Source: JAYRZB01 sp041916675 (GTDB lineage: Bacteria > Pseudomonadota > Alphaproteobacteria > Rhizobiales > Devosiaceae). From it: DNA of 64,000 bases. Below are positions 53,208 through 62,086 of this stretch, piece after piece. Made by a program: the position numbers and the translations under genes. Position 1 is the stretch's first letter, and each line of letters begins with the position of its first letter. The stretch spans positions 124,001-188,000 of the forward strand of contig JAYRZB010000003.1 of the NCBI GenBank assembly GCA_041916675.1, written 5' to 3'. The notes under the pieces are model-generated. The model was not told where the DNA came from. It saw only the letters and a list, made by a program, of their open reading frames with translations, and did not search any database.

Positions 53208-53843
53208 ATGGAAGTTGATGTAGCAGCCTATGTTGGCGCGGTCGCACGTACGGTGAAGCGGGTGGAGCGCGACGGGCGCATGGCGCGGGTGGTGATTGCG
53301 ACGCGCGATTATGACACCAATATCGCCGATCTATGGAACGCGCTGACGACAAGGGAGCGCATCGCAGGCTGGTTCATGCCGGTGGAAGGTGAGCTCAAAC
53401 TCGGCGGCCGGTATCAGCTCAAGGGCAATGCCGGAGGCCTGGTGACGTTGTGCGAAGCCCCGCAGAAGCTCGGGATTACTTGGGAATTCGGTGGCGAAAT
53501 CAGCTGGGTGACGCTGACGCTGGTTGAAAAAGGCGACAAGACCGGGTTGACGCTCGAGCATGTCGCGCACGTCAAGGATGAGTTCTGGACTCAATATGGT
53601 CCGGGCGCGGTGGGCGTGGGCTGGGATATGGGGCTTTTGGGGTTGGCCTTGCACGTGAAGACCGGCGCGCCCAACAATCCCGAAGAATCAATGGCATGGA
53701 TGATGTCGCCGAATGGCCGCGACTTTGTGGTGGCTTCGTCAAACGGCTGGCGTGATGCGGCAATTGCCGATGGCGAAGATCGGCAGATATCCACCAAGGC
53801 GGGCGCCAACACCATCGGCTTTTACACTGGCACCCCGGCCTGA
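53208..53843 (+). CDS. SRPBCC-domain protein (AHSA1-like)
   Basis: A 211-residue cytoplasmic protein with the helix-grip fold. Typical segments are VVIATRDYDTNIADLWNALTT near 30-50, RIAGWFMPVEGELKLGGRYQ, and VTLTLVEKGDKTGLTLEHV. Such proteins bind hydrophobic ligands; those paired with an ArsR regulator are common but poorly understood. The true start is ATG 53208 with GGGAG upstream; the frame is open to 52392 because it overlaps dusA antisense. The downstream ArsR start overlaps its stop (TGATG). Confidence 0.88.
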   Translation: MEVDVAAYVGAVARTVKRVERDGRMARVVIATRDYDTNIADLWNALTTRERIAGWFMPVEGELKLGGRYQLKGNAGGLVTLCEAPQKLGITWEFGGEISWVTLTLVEKGDKTGLTLEHVAHVKDEFWTQYGPGAVGVGWDMGLLGLALHVKTGAPNNPEESMAWMMSPNGRDFVVASSNGWRDAAIADGEDRQISTKAGANTIGFYTGTPA

Positions 53844-54175
53844 TGCACGCTTTCGATGTGCTTGGCGACCCGGTGCGGCGGCGCATTCTTGAACTGATCG
53901 CGGCCGAGGAACACGCCTCAGGCGATATCGTGACAGTTGTGCAGGCCGAATTCGGGATTACGCAGGCCGCTGTTTCCCAGCACCTCAAGGTGCTGCGCGA
54001 CAGCGGCTTTGCACATGTCCGGGCCATTGGAACCCGGCGACTCTATTCGTTGGACCCTGCCCCTCTGCAGCAGGTCGACGGCTGGATGGAACAGTTCCGG
54101 GTGTTCTGGACCCACAAGCTGGACGCTTTGGCCACTGAGGTGGCGCGGGGCAAAAAGCAGCGTGGCGAGCTCTAA
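53843..54175 (+). CDS. ArsR-family transcriptional regulator (SRPBCC partner)
   Basis: A 110-residue winged-helix protein (LGDPVRRRILELIAAEEHAS, then QAAVSQHLKVLRDSGFAHVRA). It lacks the cysteine clusters of metal sensors, so it is probably a non-metal ArsR such as those paired with AHSA1 proteins. Its start overlaps the SRPBCC stop, and it is probably an autorepressor acting at 53145-53166. Its end overlaps the convergent RidA gene by 4 bases. Confidence 0.9.
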   Translation: MHAFDVLGDPVRRRILELIAAEEHASGDIVTVVQAEFGITQAAVSQHLKVLRDSGFAHVRAIGTRRLYSLDPAPLQQVDGWMEQFRVFWTHKLDALATEVARGKKQRGEL

Positions 54176-54567
54176 CCGGGAATGACCGCGATGGCCTCGA
54201 TTTCGACGAGGATGTCGTCGCGGAAAAAGCGCGAGACTTCGACCAGGGTGCTGGCAGGGGGTGCGGCAAGGTTGATGTGCCGGTCGCGCACTGTGCGCAG
54301 GAGTGGCAGGTTGGCCATGTCGCGCACATAGAGGCCGAGCTTGACCACATGGCTGAAATCGGCCCCGGCACTGGCAAGCCCCGCCGAGATATTGGCAAAC
54401 ACCTGCTCGGCCTGCACGGCGAAATCGCCGGGTCCGACCAGTTGCCCTGACGCATCGAGCGGCACCTGGCCTGACAGATAAATGGTGCGGCCACCGCAGG
54501 GCACGGACACGATGTGTGAATACCCGGCAGGCGCCGGAAGTGTGGGCGGGCTTGAAAAGCTGTTCAT
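54172..54567 (-). CDS. RidA-family protein (enamine/imine deaminase or relative)
   Basis: A 131-residue trimeric protein of the YjgF/YER057c/UK114 family. It has IYLSGQVPLDASGQLVGPGD, FANISAGLASAGADFSHVVK, VRDMANLPLLRTVRDRHINL and the conserved late segment LVEIEAIAVIPG. RidA proper has an Arg at the position of RDRHIN that could bind enamine carboxylates. It may clear reactive enamines from PLP enzymes. The start is ATG 54567. It shares four bases with the ArsR end. Confidence 0.85.
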   Translation of the reverse strand: MNSFSSPPTLPAPAGYSHIVSVPCGGRTIYLSGQVPLDASGQLVGPGDFAVQAEQVFANISAGLASAGADFSHVVKLGLYVRDMANLPLLRTVRDRHINLAAPPASTLVEVSRFFRDDILVEIEAIAVIPG

Positions 54568-54608
54568 GTGGAAATGACCTGAAATCAATCGCTAAGAATG
54601 AACAAGCT

Positions 54609-55664
54609 TCAGCCGATGGTGGTCTCGAGAAGGTTGAGCCAGTTATCCTTGCAGATCTTGCGCAGCAGCGGTTCGGGATAGCCATTCTTGGAAAGGTACT
54701 CGACGAGTTTTGGCAGGCCGGCGACGGTGCCGATGGCATCGGGGATGGTGGCCCCGTCAAAGTCGGAGCCCAGGCCGACGTGATCTTCGCCGAGGCGGGC
54801 GATGAGGTAGTCGAGATGCTCGCGCATCAGATCGAGGCGCGTATCGGCCAACATCTGGCCATCGGGGCGGAGGAAGCCTGTGGCGTAGTTGAGCCCAACC
54901 ATGCCGCCGGTTTCGGCAATGGCCGCGAGCTGCTTGTCGGTGAGATTGCGCGTCGACGGGCAGAGCGCGTGGACGTTGGAATGGGTGGCAACCAGAGGGG
55001 CATCGGATAGCTCTGCTATATCCCAAAAGCCCTGCTCGTTCATATGCGAGAGATCAATCATCACCCCAAGTTCGTTGCAGGCCCTGACCAGTCGCTTGCC
55101 GGCATCGGTGAGGCCGGGGCCGGTATCGGGGGTGCCCGGGAAGCGGAATGGCACACCGTGCCCAAAGGCATTGGGGCGGCTCCAGACCGGGCCGATGGAG
55201 CGCAGACCAGCCTCGTAAAGAATGGTCAGGGCATGCAGGTCAGTGTCTATGCCGTCCGCCCCTTCGATGTGCATGACCGTGGCAAGGCTGCCGCGGGCGA
55301 TGGCGGCATCAATCTGCGCACGGTTGCGGCAGATGGCGACCTGCCCGCCCGAGGCCTTTTCGATGCGAACCAGGATTGAGGCCATGGCGAAAGTCGCCTC
55401 CTGCCCCTCCGGCAACGGCAGATTTGGCGGCAGGGGTGAATCAAAGCCTTTGCCATCGGGCACGGGCGGCGGTGACATGCTGCCTGGGGACGGTGGGAAG
55501 ATGGCAAAGACCCCGCCGACGAAGCCACCCTGGCGGGCGCGGGGCAAGTCGAGATGGCCATCGGGCGTGCCATCGATGAAGGCGCGCTCGGGATGATCGC
55601 CATAGTGCCGCCAGAGCCGGAGCAAAACATCATTGTGGCCATCAAAGACCGGGATGGAAGGCAT
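54609..55664 (-). CDS. Membrane dipeptidase (peptidase M19, renal dipeptidase-like)
   Basis: A 351-residue zinc enzyme that cleaves dipeptides, often with a D-residue at the C-terminal side. Metal ligands H10 and D12 are in FDGHNDVLLRLW, the bridging Glu in MHIEGADGID, and later histidines in ATHSNVHAL. The Asp is in GSDFDGATIPDAIG. The start ATG 55664 is fixed by similarity at MPSIPVFDGHND. The open frame beyond it to 56939 is the antisense of the next gene. It is divergent to a D-amino-acid dehydrogenase-like oxidoreductase. Confidence 0.93.
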   Translation of the reverse strand: MPSIPVFDGHNDVLLRLWRHYGDHPERAFIDGTPDGHLDLPRARQGGFVGGVFAIFPPSPGSMSPPPVPDGKGFDSPLPPNLPLPEGQEATFAMASILVRIEKASGGQVAICRNRAQIDAAIARGSLATVMHIEGADGIDTDLHALTILYEAGLRSIGPVWSRPNAFGHGVPFRFPGTPDTGPGLTDAGKRLVRACNELGVMIDLSHMNEQGFWDIAELSDAPLVATHSNVHALCPSTRNLTDKQLAAIAETGGMVGLNYATGFLRPDGQMLADTRLDLMREHLDYLIARLGEDHVGLGSDFDGATIPDAIGTVAGLPKLVEYLSKNGYPEPLLRKICKDNWLNLLETTIG

Positions 55665-55808
55665 GGGGGCCTCAAAACGATTCCAAATTGGCCAAGAGAC
55701 TAGCTGCAAAGGTTTGAACGGCAAATCAAAACCTGGCTGCGACGAGCTGCGCTTGACGCGGTGGCGCGCTGGCCCTAGCAGCGGTGCATTGGGACAAGGA
55801 AATCTGCC

Positions 55809-57047
55809 ATGAGCAAGACGGTGATGGTGCTGGGCGCGGGAATTGTCGGCGTCTGCGTGGCCATTCACCTGCAGCGCCGGGGGCGGCAGGTGGTGCTGGT
55901 AGACCGCAGCCCGCCCGGACACGAAACCTCGTTCGGCAATGCCGGCATCATCCAGCGCGAATGCGTTGAGCCCTATGCCTTTCCGCGCAACCTGGTGGCG
56001 CTGGCCAAGGTGGCGATGAACAATGGGCCGGTGGCGCGATATGACCCCGCTGCCCTGCCCCGGCTGTTCCGTCCGTTGGCGCAGTACTGGTGGAACTCGG
56101 CGCCGAGGCGCTACCGCAAGATTGTGGCCGAGTATGCCAGCGTGATCGCGCACAGCATCAGCGAGCATGCCGACCTTGTGGCGGCATCGGGGGCGGAGAG
56201 CCTGATCCGCAAAGGCGGTTATCTGGTGCTGGCGCACAACCAGGCAGCGCTGGACGAGTTGATGGGCGATGCAGAGCGCGCGGCCGCGTTTGGCGTGACG
56301 CATGAGGCGCTGAGCGGGGCGGAGATCGCGCGGCGCGAACCGGCGCTTCAACAAACCATGGTGGGTGGCCTGCACTGGCAGGACCCGTGGATGGTGACCG
56401 ACCCGCACGCGCTGGTGAAGGCCTATGTGGACTATTTCGTATCGCTTGGGGGGCAGGTCAGGCACGGCGACGCCAGTTCGCTGATCGCCAGGGGCAGTGG
56501 CTGGATGGTGTTTGGCGCCAGCGGCACAACAGAGGCCGAAGACGTGGTGCTGGCGCTGGGGCCGTGGGCCAAGAGGGCGACCGACGCGCTGGGGTATGAT
56601 CTGCCGCTGTTCGTCAAGCGCGGCTATCATATGCACTATGGCGCGGCGGCGGGCACGCTGAACCACTGGGTTTATCCGATGCAGGCCAATGTGGTGCTGG
56701 CGCCAATGACGCGCGGCATCAGGCTGACAACCGGTGCCGAGTTTGCCGCACTCGAAAAGGACGCAACGCCAAACCAGCTGACGCAGACCGAGGCGATTGT
56801 GCGCGGGCTGCTGCCCCTCAGAGAGCGGCTCGATGAACGCCCATGGAAAGGCGCGCGGCCGTGCACGCCGGACATGAAGCCGGTGATCGGCCCAGCGCCC
56901 CGACACAAGGGCGTGTGGTTTGCCTTCGGCCATGCCCACCAGGGCCTGACGCTCGCGGCGGTTACCGGGCGGATGCTGGCCGAGGCCATGACCGGGGAGA
57001 CGCCATTTGTCGAGATGGCCCCGTTCAGTCCGGCGCGATTTGGCTAG
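55809..57047 (+). CDS. FAD-dependent oxidoreductase, D-amino-acid dehydrogenase-like
   Basis: A 412-residue DadA-type flavoprotein. The dinucleotide-binding VLGAGIVGVCVAIHLQRRG is at residues 7-25, and the family sequence GHETSFGNAGIIQRECVEPYA follows. The C-terminal RPCTPDMKPVIGPAPRHKGV and FGHAHQGLT are typical. It removes hydrogen from D-amino acids (or relatives such as hydroxyprolines) to the respiratory chain at the inner membrane. The neighbour is a dipeptidase that can release D-residues. The start ATG 55809 is good. Confidence 0.9.
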   Translation: MSKTVMVLGAGIVGVCVAIHLQRRGRQVVLVDRSPPGHETSFGNAGIIQRECVEPYAFPRNLVALAKVAMNNGPVARYDPAALPRLFRPLAQYWWNSAPRRYRKIVAEYASVIAHSISEHADLVAASGAESLIRKGGYLVLAHNQAALDELMGDAERAAAFGVTHEALSGAEIARREPALQQTMVGGLHWQDPWMVTDPHALVKAYVDYFVSLGGQVRHGDASSLIARGSGWMVFGASGTTEAEDVVLALGPWAKRATDALGYDLPLFVKRGYHMHYGAAAGTLNHWVYPMQANVVLAPMTRGIRLTTGAEFAALEKDATPNQLTQTEAIVRGLLPLRERLDERPWKGARPCTPDMKPVIGPAPRHKGVWFAFGHAHQGLTLAAVTGRMLAEAMTGETPFVEMAPFSPARFG

Positions 57048-57081
57048 GGGAATTCACTTAGGAAGACGATTCCGCCCAGCG

Positions 57082-58488
57082 CTAGAAGATCTTGCCCGGG
57101 TTGAGCAAATTGTGCGGATCGAGCATGGCCTTGAGCTGGCGCATCAGATCGATCTGCACCGCCGGGCGCATGCGCCGGAGGGCATCGCGCTTGATGATGC
57201 CAATGCCGTGTTCGGCGCTGACCGTGCCGCCAAGAGCGATGGCGGTGTCTTCAACCGCAGCGGCCAGCAGGTGCAGCACCGCGTTGAAATCATCATCGGG
57301 CTGGCCAGGAGCGGGCAGAACGTTGAAGTGAATATTGCCATCGCCCACATGGCCGAAGGGCACGCAGCGGCAGTTGGGCACAATGGCCTGACAGGCGGCG
57401 GTGGCATTGGCGATGAAATCGGCAATGGCTGCGATGGGCACGGCGGTGTCGGACTTGAGCACGGCCCTGGATTCAACCATGGCGACGGCAAGGCCCTCGC
57501 GCAGCTTCCAGAATTCGCGGCGCTGCGCGTCGCTGGCGGCGATGGCGCCGTTGACGACCAGCCCCTCCTCCATCGCCGCAGCCAGCAGGTCGGTCAGGGC
57601 GGATTCGACATCAAAGCCCCGGGCAGCGGTATCGACTTCGATCAGCACGGCCCAGGGCGTGAGCGGGCTGAAAGGCTCGCGACGCGCGCCGACATAGGCG
57701 AAGTGGAATTCGACCCCATCGCCGGGGATGAGTTCGAAAGCGGTGATGCATTCGCCCAGTTCTCCCTGCGCGCGCGGCAGCATGGCGAGAGCATCGGCCA
57801 GAGTTGCAAAGCCGATGAAAGCGGTGGCCCGATGGACCGGCGCCGGGCGCAGGCGCAGGGTTGCGGCGGTGATGACACCCAGCGTGCCCTCGGCGCCGAG
57901 CAGAAGCTGCTTGAGGTCGTAGCCGGAATTGTTCTTGCGCAGGGGATAAAGCAGATCGAGCACAGTGCCGTCCATCAGCACGGCTTCGATGCCGAGCACC
58001 TGTTCGCGCGCCATGCCATAGCGCACCACGTTGTTGCCGCCTGAATTGGTGGAGAGATTGCCCCCGATCTGGCTTGAGCCACCACCACCATGCTCCATGC
58101 CGAGGAGGCGCCCGGCGTCACGGGCATATTGCTGGGCGGCGTGCAGGGTGACACCGGATTCAAGCGTCATGGTATTGCCCACCGGATCGAGATTGCGCAG
58201 CGCGGTCATGCGGTCGAGGCTGAGGACAATGCCGGGGCGCGGATCGATGGGCGTTGCACCACCGACAAGCCCTGAACCGCCGCCGCGAGGGGTGACGACG
58301 ATGCGATGGCGGGTGGCGAGGGCCAGGATGGCGGAAACTTCGGCAGTGGTGCGCGGACGGGCAACGGCCAGGAAATCGGCACCGGAATGGACCGAGGCAT
58401 CCCCTTGATAGCCAGCGCGGTCAGCCGGATCGACAAGCGTGCCGTTGGCACCGGTGATGGCGGCAAGTTCTTGGACGAAATCAGGCAT
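57082..58488 (-). CDS. FAD-binding oxidase (GlcD/D-lactate or D-2-hydroxyacid dehydrogenase type)
   Basis: A 468-residue flavoprotein of the PCMH family. The FAD-binding region holds TPRGGGSGLVGGATPI and LDRMTALRNLDP; the C-terminal part has HVGDGNIHFNVL and GGTVSAEHGIGIIKRDAL, with the cofactor and metal histidines of GlcD, D-lactate and D-2-hydroxyglutarate dehydrogenases. The substrate cannot be chosen among these. The start ATG 58488; a palindrome lies 20 bases upstream at 58508-58523. Same strand as fpr, with an 84-base gap. Confidence 0.9.
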   Translation of the reverse strand: MPDFVQELAAITGANGTLVDPADRAGYQGDASVHSGADFLAVARPRTTAEVSAILALATRHRIVVTPRGGGSGLVGGATPIDPRPGIVLSLDRMTALRNLDPVGNTMTLESGVTLHAAQQYARDAGRLLGMEHGGGGSSQIGGNLSTNSGGNNVVRYGMAREQVLGIEAVLMDGTVLDLLYPLRKNNSGYDLKQLLLGAEGTLGVITAATLRLRPAPVHRATAFIGFATLADALAMLPRAQGELGECITAFELIPGDGVEFHFAYVGARREPFSPLTPWAVLIEVDTAARGFDVESALTDLLAAAMEEGLVVNGAIAASDAQRREFWKLREGLAVAMVESRAVLKSDTAVPIAAIADFIANATAACQAIVPNCRCVPFGHVGDGNIHFNVLPAPGQPDDDFNAVLHLLAAAVEDTAIALGGTVSAEHGIGIIKRDALRRMRPAVQIDLMRQLKAMLDPHNLLNPGKIF

Positions 58489-58507
58489 CGCAGTGCACAT
58501 CCGGAAA

Positions 58508-58523
58508 GTGTGAACGTTCACAC
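58508..58523. promoter_or_regulatory. Perfect 16-bp palindrome (LacI-like operator) before the FAD oxidase gene
   Basis: GTGTGAACGTTCACAC is a perfect palindrome. Its core TGTGAACGTTCACA is close to the ideal lac operator core TGTGAGCGCTCACA, which points to a LacI/GalR-type regulator. It is 20 bases upstream of the start at 58488, in the gap after fpr. No LacI gene is in the window. Confidence 0.6.
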
Positions 58524-58572
58524 ACTCCCCTATCGAATGGCGCCTTGGCAAGGGGCGATGGTGCCGAACGCG

Positions 58573-59346
58573 CTATTTTTCGACAAAAGCCTTTTCGATG
58601 ACGAAATGGCCGGGCTCGGACTGGCTGCCTTCGGCCATTCCCATATCCTTGAGCATCTGGCGCATGTCGGTGATCATGGCAGGGCTACCGCAGAGCATGA
58701 CCCTTGTATCTTCGATGCTGGGGCGCGGCAGGCCAATATCGTCGAACAGTTTGCCCGAGGCGAACAGATCGGTCAGCCGACCCTGGTTGCGGAAGGCCTC
58801 GCGGGTGACGGTGGGGTAGTAAATGAGCTTTTCGCGCACCAGCTCGCCAAAATACTCATCGTCGGGCAGTTCTTCGGAGATCATCTTGTCATAGGCCAGT
58901 TCGGCGACCTCGCGGCAGCCGTGGACGAGGACGATCTTGTCGTAGCGCTCATAGGTCTCGAAATCACGGATGACGCTCATGAACGGCGCAAGGCCGGTGC
59001 CGGTGGCGAGCAGATAGAGATGCTTGCCGGGCAGGAGATTGTCGTGAATGAGGGTGCCGACCGGCTTCTTGCCCACAAGCACGGTATCGCCGACCTGGAT
59101 GTGCTGCAGGCGCGAGGTCAGGGGGCCGTTGGGAACCTTGATCGAAAGAAATTCGATGTCTTCTGCGTAGTTCGGGCTGACCATGGAGTAAGCGCGCACC
59201 AGCGGCTTGTCGTTGACCATCAAGCCGATCATGGCGAACTGGCCATTGATGAAGCGGAAAGCGGGATCGCGCGTGGTTTTGAAGCTGAACAGCGAATCCG
59301 TCCAGTGGTGAACCCAGGTCACGCGTTCTTCAAAATAGTTGCTCAT
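58573..59346 (-). CDS. fpr: Ferredoxin-NADP(+) reductase
   Basis: A 257-residue FAD enzyme exchanging electrons between NADPH and ferredoxin or flavodoxin. The FAD-binding RAYSMVSPNYAEDIEFLSIKV and NADPH-binding LLATGTGLAPFMSVIRD are present, and it ends VIEKAFVEK, the family end. Alphaproteobacterial Fpr proteins help oxidative-stress defence. The start is ATG 59346; a longer in-frame N-terminus through 59457 lacks similarity. The start region is 245 bases from the divergent GntR gene. Confidence 0.95.
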   Translation of the reverse strand: MSNYFEERVTWVHHWTDSLFSFKTTRDPAFRFINGQFAMIGLMVNDKPLVRAYSMVSPNYAEDIEFLSIKVPNGPLTSRLQHIQVGDTVLVGKKPVGTLIHDNLLPGKHLYLLATGTGLAPFMSVIRDFETYERYDKIVLVHGCREVAELAYDKMISEELPDDEYFGELVREKLIYYPTVTREAFRNQGRLTDLFASGKLFDDIGLPRPSIEDTRVMLCGSPAMITDMRQMLKDMGMAEGSQSEPGHFVIEKAFVEK

Positions 59347-59482
59347 GGACGTCCGTTTCGATTGCAAAGGCACGGTTGGGGCGGGCGCGTGCTGCCTATC
59401 GCAAAGCGGGGCCAAAAACCACCCGGAAATTGGTGATAGCTGCCCTGCACGGGCCAAATTTCCTACTTTTGCCGGATGATAA

Positions 59483-59491
59483 TGTCTGACA
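59483..59491. promoter_or_regulatory. Candidate GntR/FCD operator TGTCTGACA
   Basis: A 9-base dyad (TGTC-T-GACA) with AT flanks, 101 bases before the GntR start and 136 bases from the fpr start, in the otherwise empty 59347-59591 interval. FCD-type GntR regulators favour short GT...AC dyads like this, but one 9-bp site is weak evidence. Confidence 0.35.
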
Positions 59492-59591
59492 ATCTACACT
59501 TGCGGCTTTTTGAAACAAGACTGTGCGCTTGCCATTGCCGCCAAGAGTGTTGCATTGTCCGGTTCGTCTAAAGATTGGGACTATTATTCAT

Positions 59592-60263
59592 ATGACTGAA
59601 GCCAGTGCTATTTCTACGGTTCACAACGTAGCTTCAGCAATTACCGCCTCCGTTCGCGCCGGACACTTAGTGCCAGGGCAGCGACTTACGGAAAACGAAT
59701 TCACGCGAAAACTGGGGGTATCCAGATCGTCTGTTCGTGAAGCATTTCAGCGACTGACGGCGGATGGCCTTTTGTTTTTCGAACCCAATCGTGGCGTGAC
59801 GGTTCGACAATTGTCGCGGGCTGAGGTTGACAATCTATTCCAGATCAGAAGTTCGCTCGAGGCGTTGGCGGTTAAACTCGCCCTTCCTGTACTTAAGGAA
59901 GACCCTGAAGCTCTGCTGGCAATACAGGCCGAAATGGATGCGGCAGTTGATCTGGTTGACGTGCCGCGATTTGCGGCTGCCAACACGACATTTCACCAGC
60001 TGTTCACCGAGGCGGCGCACAACCCGATGCTGGGTGAAATGCTCGAACGGCTGAGCAACACCGTCTACTGGCTGCAATTTCGCGTTTATGTCAGCCAGCG
60101 CGAGGTGGCGACGTCGAACCGGGAACATCGCAAACTGGTGGATGCAGTGCTGGCGGGGGACGCAAACGCTGCCGAGGCGGCAATCCTTGAACATGTCGAG
60201 ACGGCGCGCGAACTGATCCAGACCCTTTCGGACGAACATTTTGCGCGGAGACGCGAACTCTAG
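59592..60263 (+). CDS. GntR-family regulator with FCD domain
   Basis: A 223-residue regulator. The winged HTH (RLTENEFTRKLGVSRSSVREAF) is followed by an all-helical FCD domain with metal/ligand histidines in TFHQLFTEAAHNPML and REHRKLVDAV. It is typical of repressors of organic-acid or sugar-acid catabolism. The divergent fpr and the downstream ETF-QO are possible targets. The start ATG 59592 gives MTEASAIS; longer in-frame upstream sequence is non-coding. The N-terminal codons are AT-richer than the neighbours. Confidence 0.92.
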   Translation: MTEASAISTVHNVASAITASVRAGHLVPGQRLTENEFTRKLGVSRSSVREAFQRLTADGLLFFEPNRGVTVRQLSRAEVDNLFQIRSSLEALAVKLALPVLKEDPEALLAIQAEMDAAVDLVDVPRFAAANTTFHQLFTEAAHNPMLGEMLERLSNTVYWLQFRVYVSQREVATSNREHRKLVDAVLAGDANAAEAAILEHVETARELIQTLSDEHFARRREL

Positions 60264-60331
60264 GGCTGCACTGGAAAAAGCGGCCGCGATAGCCTATGCG
60301 CTATGCACCGCCAGACAGATCAGGCCCTGAC

Positions 60332-61996
60332 ATGACCGACGCTTCTACCCTGCCCGAACGCGAAAGCATGGAATTTGACGTGGTGATCGTGGGTGCCGGG
60401 CCCGCGGGTCTGGCCGCGGCGATCCGCCTGAAACAGCGCGATCCGAACCTGTCTGTGGTTGTGCTCGAAAAGGGCGCGGAGGTGGGGGCGCATATCCTGT
60501 CCGGCGCTGTGGTCGATCCGGCGGGGATCGACCAGTTGCTGCCCGGATGGCGCGACGAAGACGGGCACCCGTTCAAGACGCCGGTTACCGCCGACAAGTT
60601 CATGATCCTAACCCAAACTGGCGGAATCACGCTGCCCAATTTCATCATGCCGCCGCTGATGAACAACCACGGCAACTTCGTGGTATCGCTGGGTGAGGTC
60701 TGCCGCTGGCTAGGGCAAAAGGCCGAAGCGCTGGGCGTGGACATCTATCCCGGCTTTGCCGCTGCCGAGGTTCTCTATGGCGAAACCGGCAATGTCATCG
60801 GGGTCGCGACCGGGGACATGGGGATTGAAAAGGACGGCACGCCCGGCCCCGGGTTTACGCGCGGTATGGCGCTGCTGGGCAAATATGTGCTGCTGGGCGA
60901 AGGTGCACGCGGGTCGCTGAGCAAGCAGGTGATCGCGCGGTTCGGGCTCGACGCAGGCAAGGAACCCGCCAAGTTCGGCATCGGGCTCAAGGAGCTCTGG
61001 GAAGTAGCCCCGGACAAACACCAGCCGGGACTGGTGCAGCACTCGTTTGGCTGGCCGCTCGACGCGGGGACTGGGGGCGGGTCGTTCCTCTATCATTTCG
61101 GCGAGAACCTGGTGTCGGTGGGGTTTGTGCTGCACCTCAACTACAAGAACCCCTATCTGGCGCCATTTGAGGAGTTCCAGCGCTTCAAGACGCACCCCAA
61201 GATCCGCGAGACCTTTGCCGGGGCGCGGCGGATTTCCTACGGGGCGCGGGCGATCACCGAGGGCGGCTGGCAGAGCGTGCCGAAGCTGACATTCCCCGGT
61301 GGGGCGCTGCTGGGTTGCGCGGCCGGGCTAGTCAACGTGCCGCGGATCAAGGGATCGCACAATGCGGTGTTGTCGGGCATCGAGGCTGCCAATGCGGTTG
61401 CCGATGCGCTGGCGGCAGGCCGGGCCAATGACGACCTGACCAGCTATGAAACCGGCTGGCGCGATGGACCGATCGGGAAAGACCTGAAACGCGTGCGCAA
61501 CGTCAAGCCGCTCTGGTCACGCTTTGGCACGTTTGTGGGGATCGGGCTTGGCGGCATGGACATGTGGCTCAACACCCTGTTCGGCTGGTCGCCGTTCGGA
61601 ACGCTGCGCCATGGCAAGCCCGACCATCTGGCCACAGAGCCTGCCAGCCAGCACCAGCCGATCAGCTACCCCAAGCCCGATGGCGTATTGACCTTTGACC
61701 GGCTGTCATCGGTGTTCCTGTCGAACACCAACCACGACGAAAATCAGCCGGTGCACCTTCGGGTTGCCGACATGACGCTGCAGAAACGCTCCGAGCATGA
61801 TGTGTTTGCCGGGCCCTCGACGCGTTATTGCCCGGCGGGGGTTTATGAGTGGGTTGAGGGCTCGGAAGGCCCGAAATTCGTGATCAATGCGCAGAACTGC
61901 GTGCACTGCAAAACCTGCGATATTAAGGATCCCAACCAGAACATCACCTGGGTGCCGCCGCAGGGTGGCGAAGGGCCGGTTTATCCGAACATGTAG
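60332..61996 (+). CDS. Electron-transfer flavoprotein-ubiquinone oxidoreductase
   Basis: A 554-residue membrane-associated flavo-iron-sulfur enzyme passing electrons from ETF (fed by beta-oxidation and amino-acid dehydrogenases) to ubiquinone. The FAD motif DVVIVGAGPAGLAAAIRL lies at about 16-33. The [4Fe-4S] cysteines are 523, 526 and 529 in CVHCKTCDIKDPNQ, and the first is in RYCPAGVYEW. The start is ATG 60332; upstream in-frame codons are unlikely. Complements aceA for growth on fatty acids. A 90-base gap separates it from the ABC genes. Confidence 0.96.
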   Translation: MTDASTLPERESMEFDVVIVGAGPAGLAAAIRLKQRDPNLSVVVLEKGAEVGAHILSGAVVDPAGIDQLLPGWRDEDGHPFKTPVTADKFMILTQTGGITLPNFIMPPLMNNHGNFVVSLGEVCRWLGQKAEALGVDIYPGFAAAEVLYGETGNVIGVATGDMGIEKDGTPGPGFTRGMALLGKYVLLGEGARGSLSKQVIARFGLDAGKEPAKFGIGLKELWEVAPDKHQPGLVQHSFGWPLDAGTGGGSFLYHFGENLVSVGFVLHLNYKNPYLAPFEEFQRFKTHPKIRETFAGARRISYGARAITEGGWQSVPKLTFPGGALLGCAAGLVNVPRIKGSHNAVLSGIEAANAVADALAAGRANDDLTSYETGWRDGPIGKDLKRVRNVKPLWSRFGTFVGIGLGGMDMWLNTLFGWSPFGTLRHGKPDHLATEPASQHQPISYPKPDGVLTFDRLSSVFLSNTNHDENQPVHLRVADMTLQKRSEHDVFAGPSTRYCPAGVYEWVEGSEGPKFVINAQNCVHCKTCDIKDPNQNITWVPPQGGEGPVYPNM

Positions 61997-62086
61997 CGCG
62001 GGTTTGCGGGCCGGGATTCACCGGTCTGCAAGGGGTTTGGTCTAGTTTGCGCGCCAAGCGCCCTTCTGGCGTTGGAAGACTGCGCC

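Noticed and set aside
54609..56939. A 776-codon minus-strand frame
   Set aside because: Only 54609-55664 has M19 dipeptidase similarity. The rest is antisense to the D-amino-acid dehydrogenase-like gene, and the true start is the ATG at 55664.
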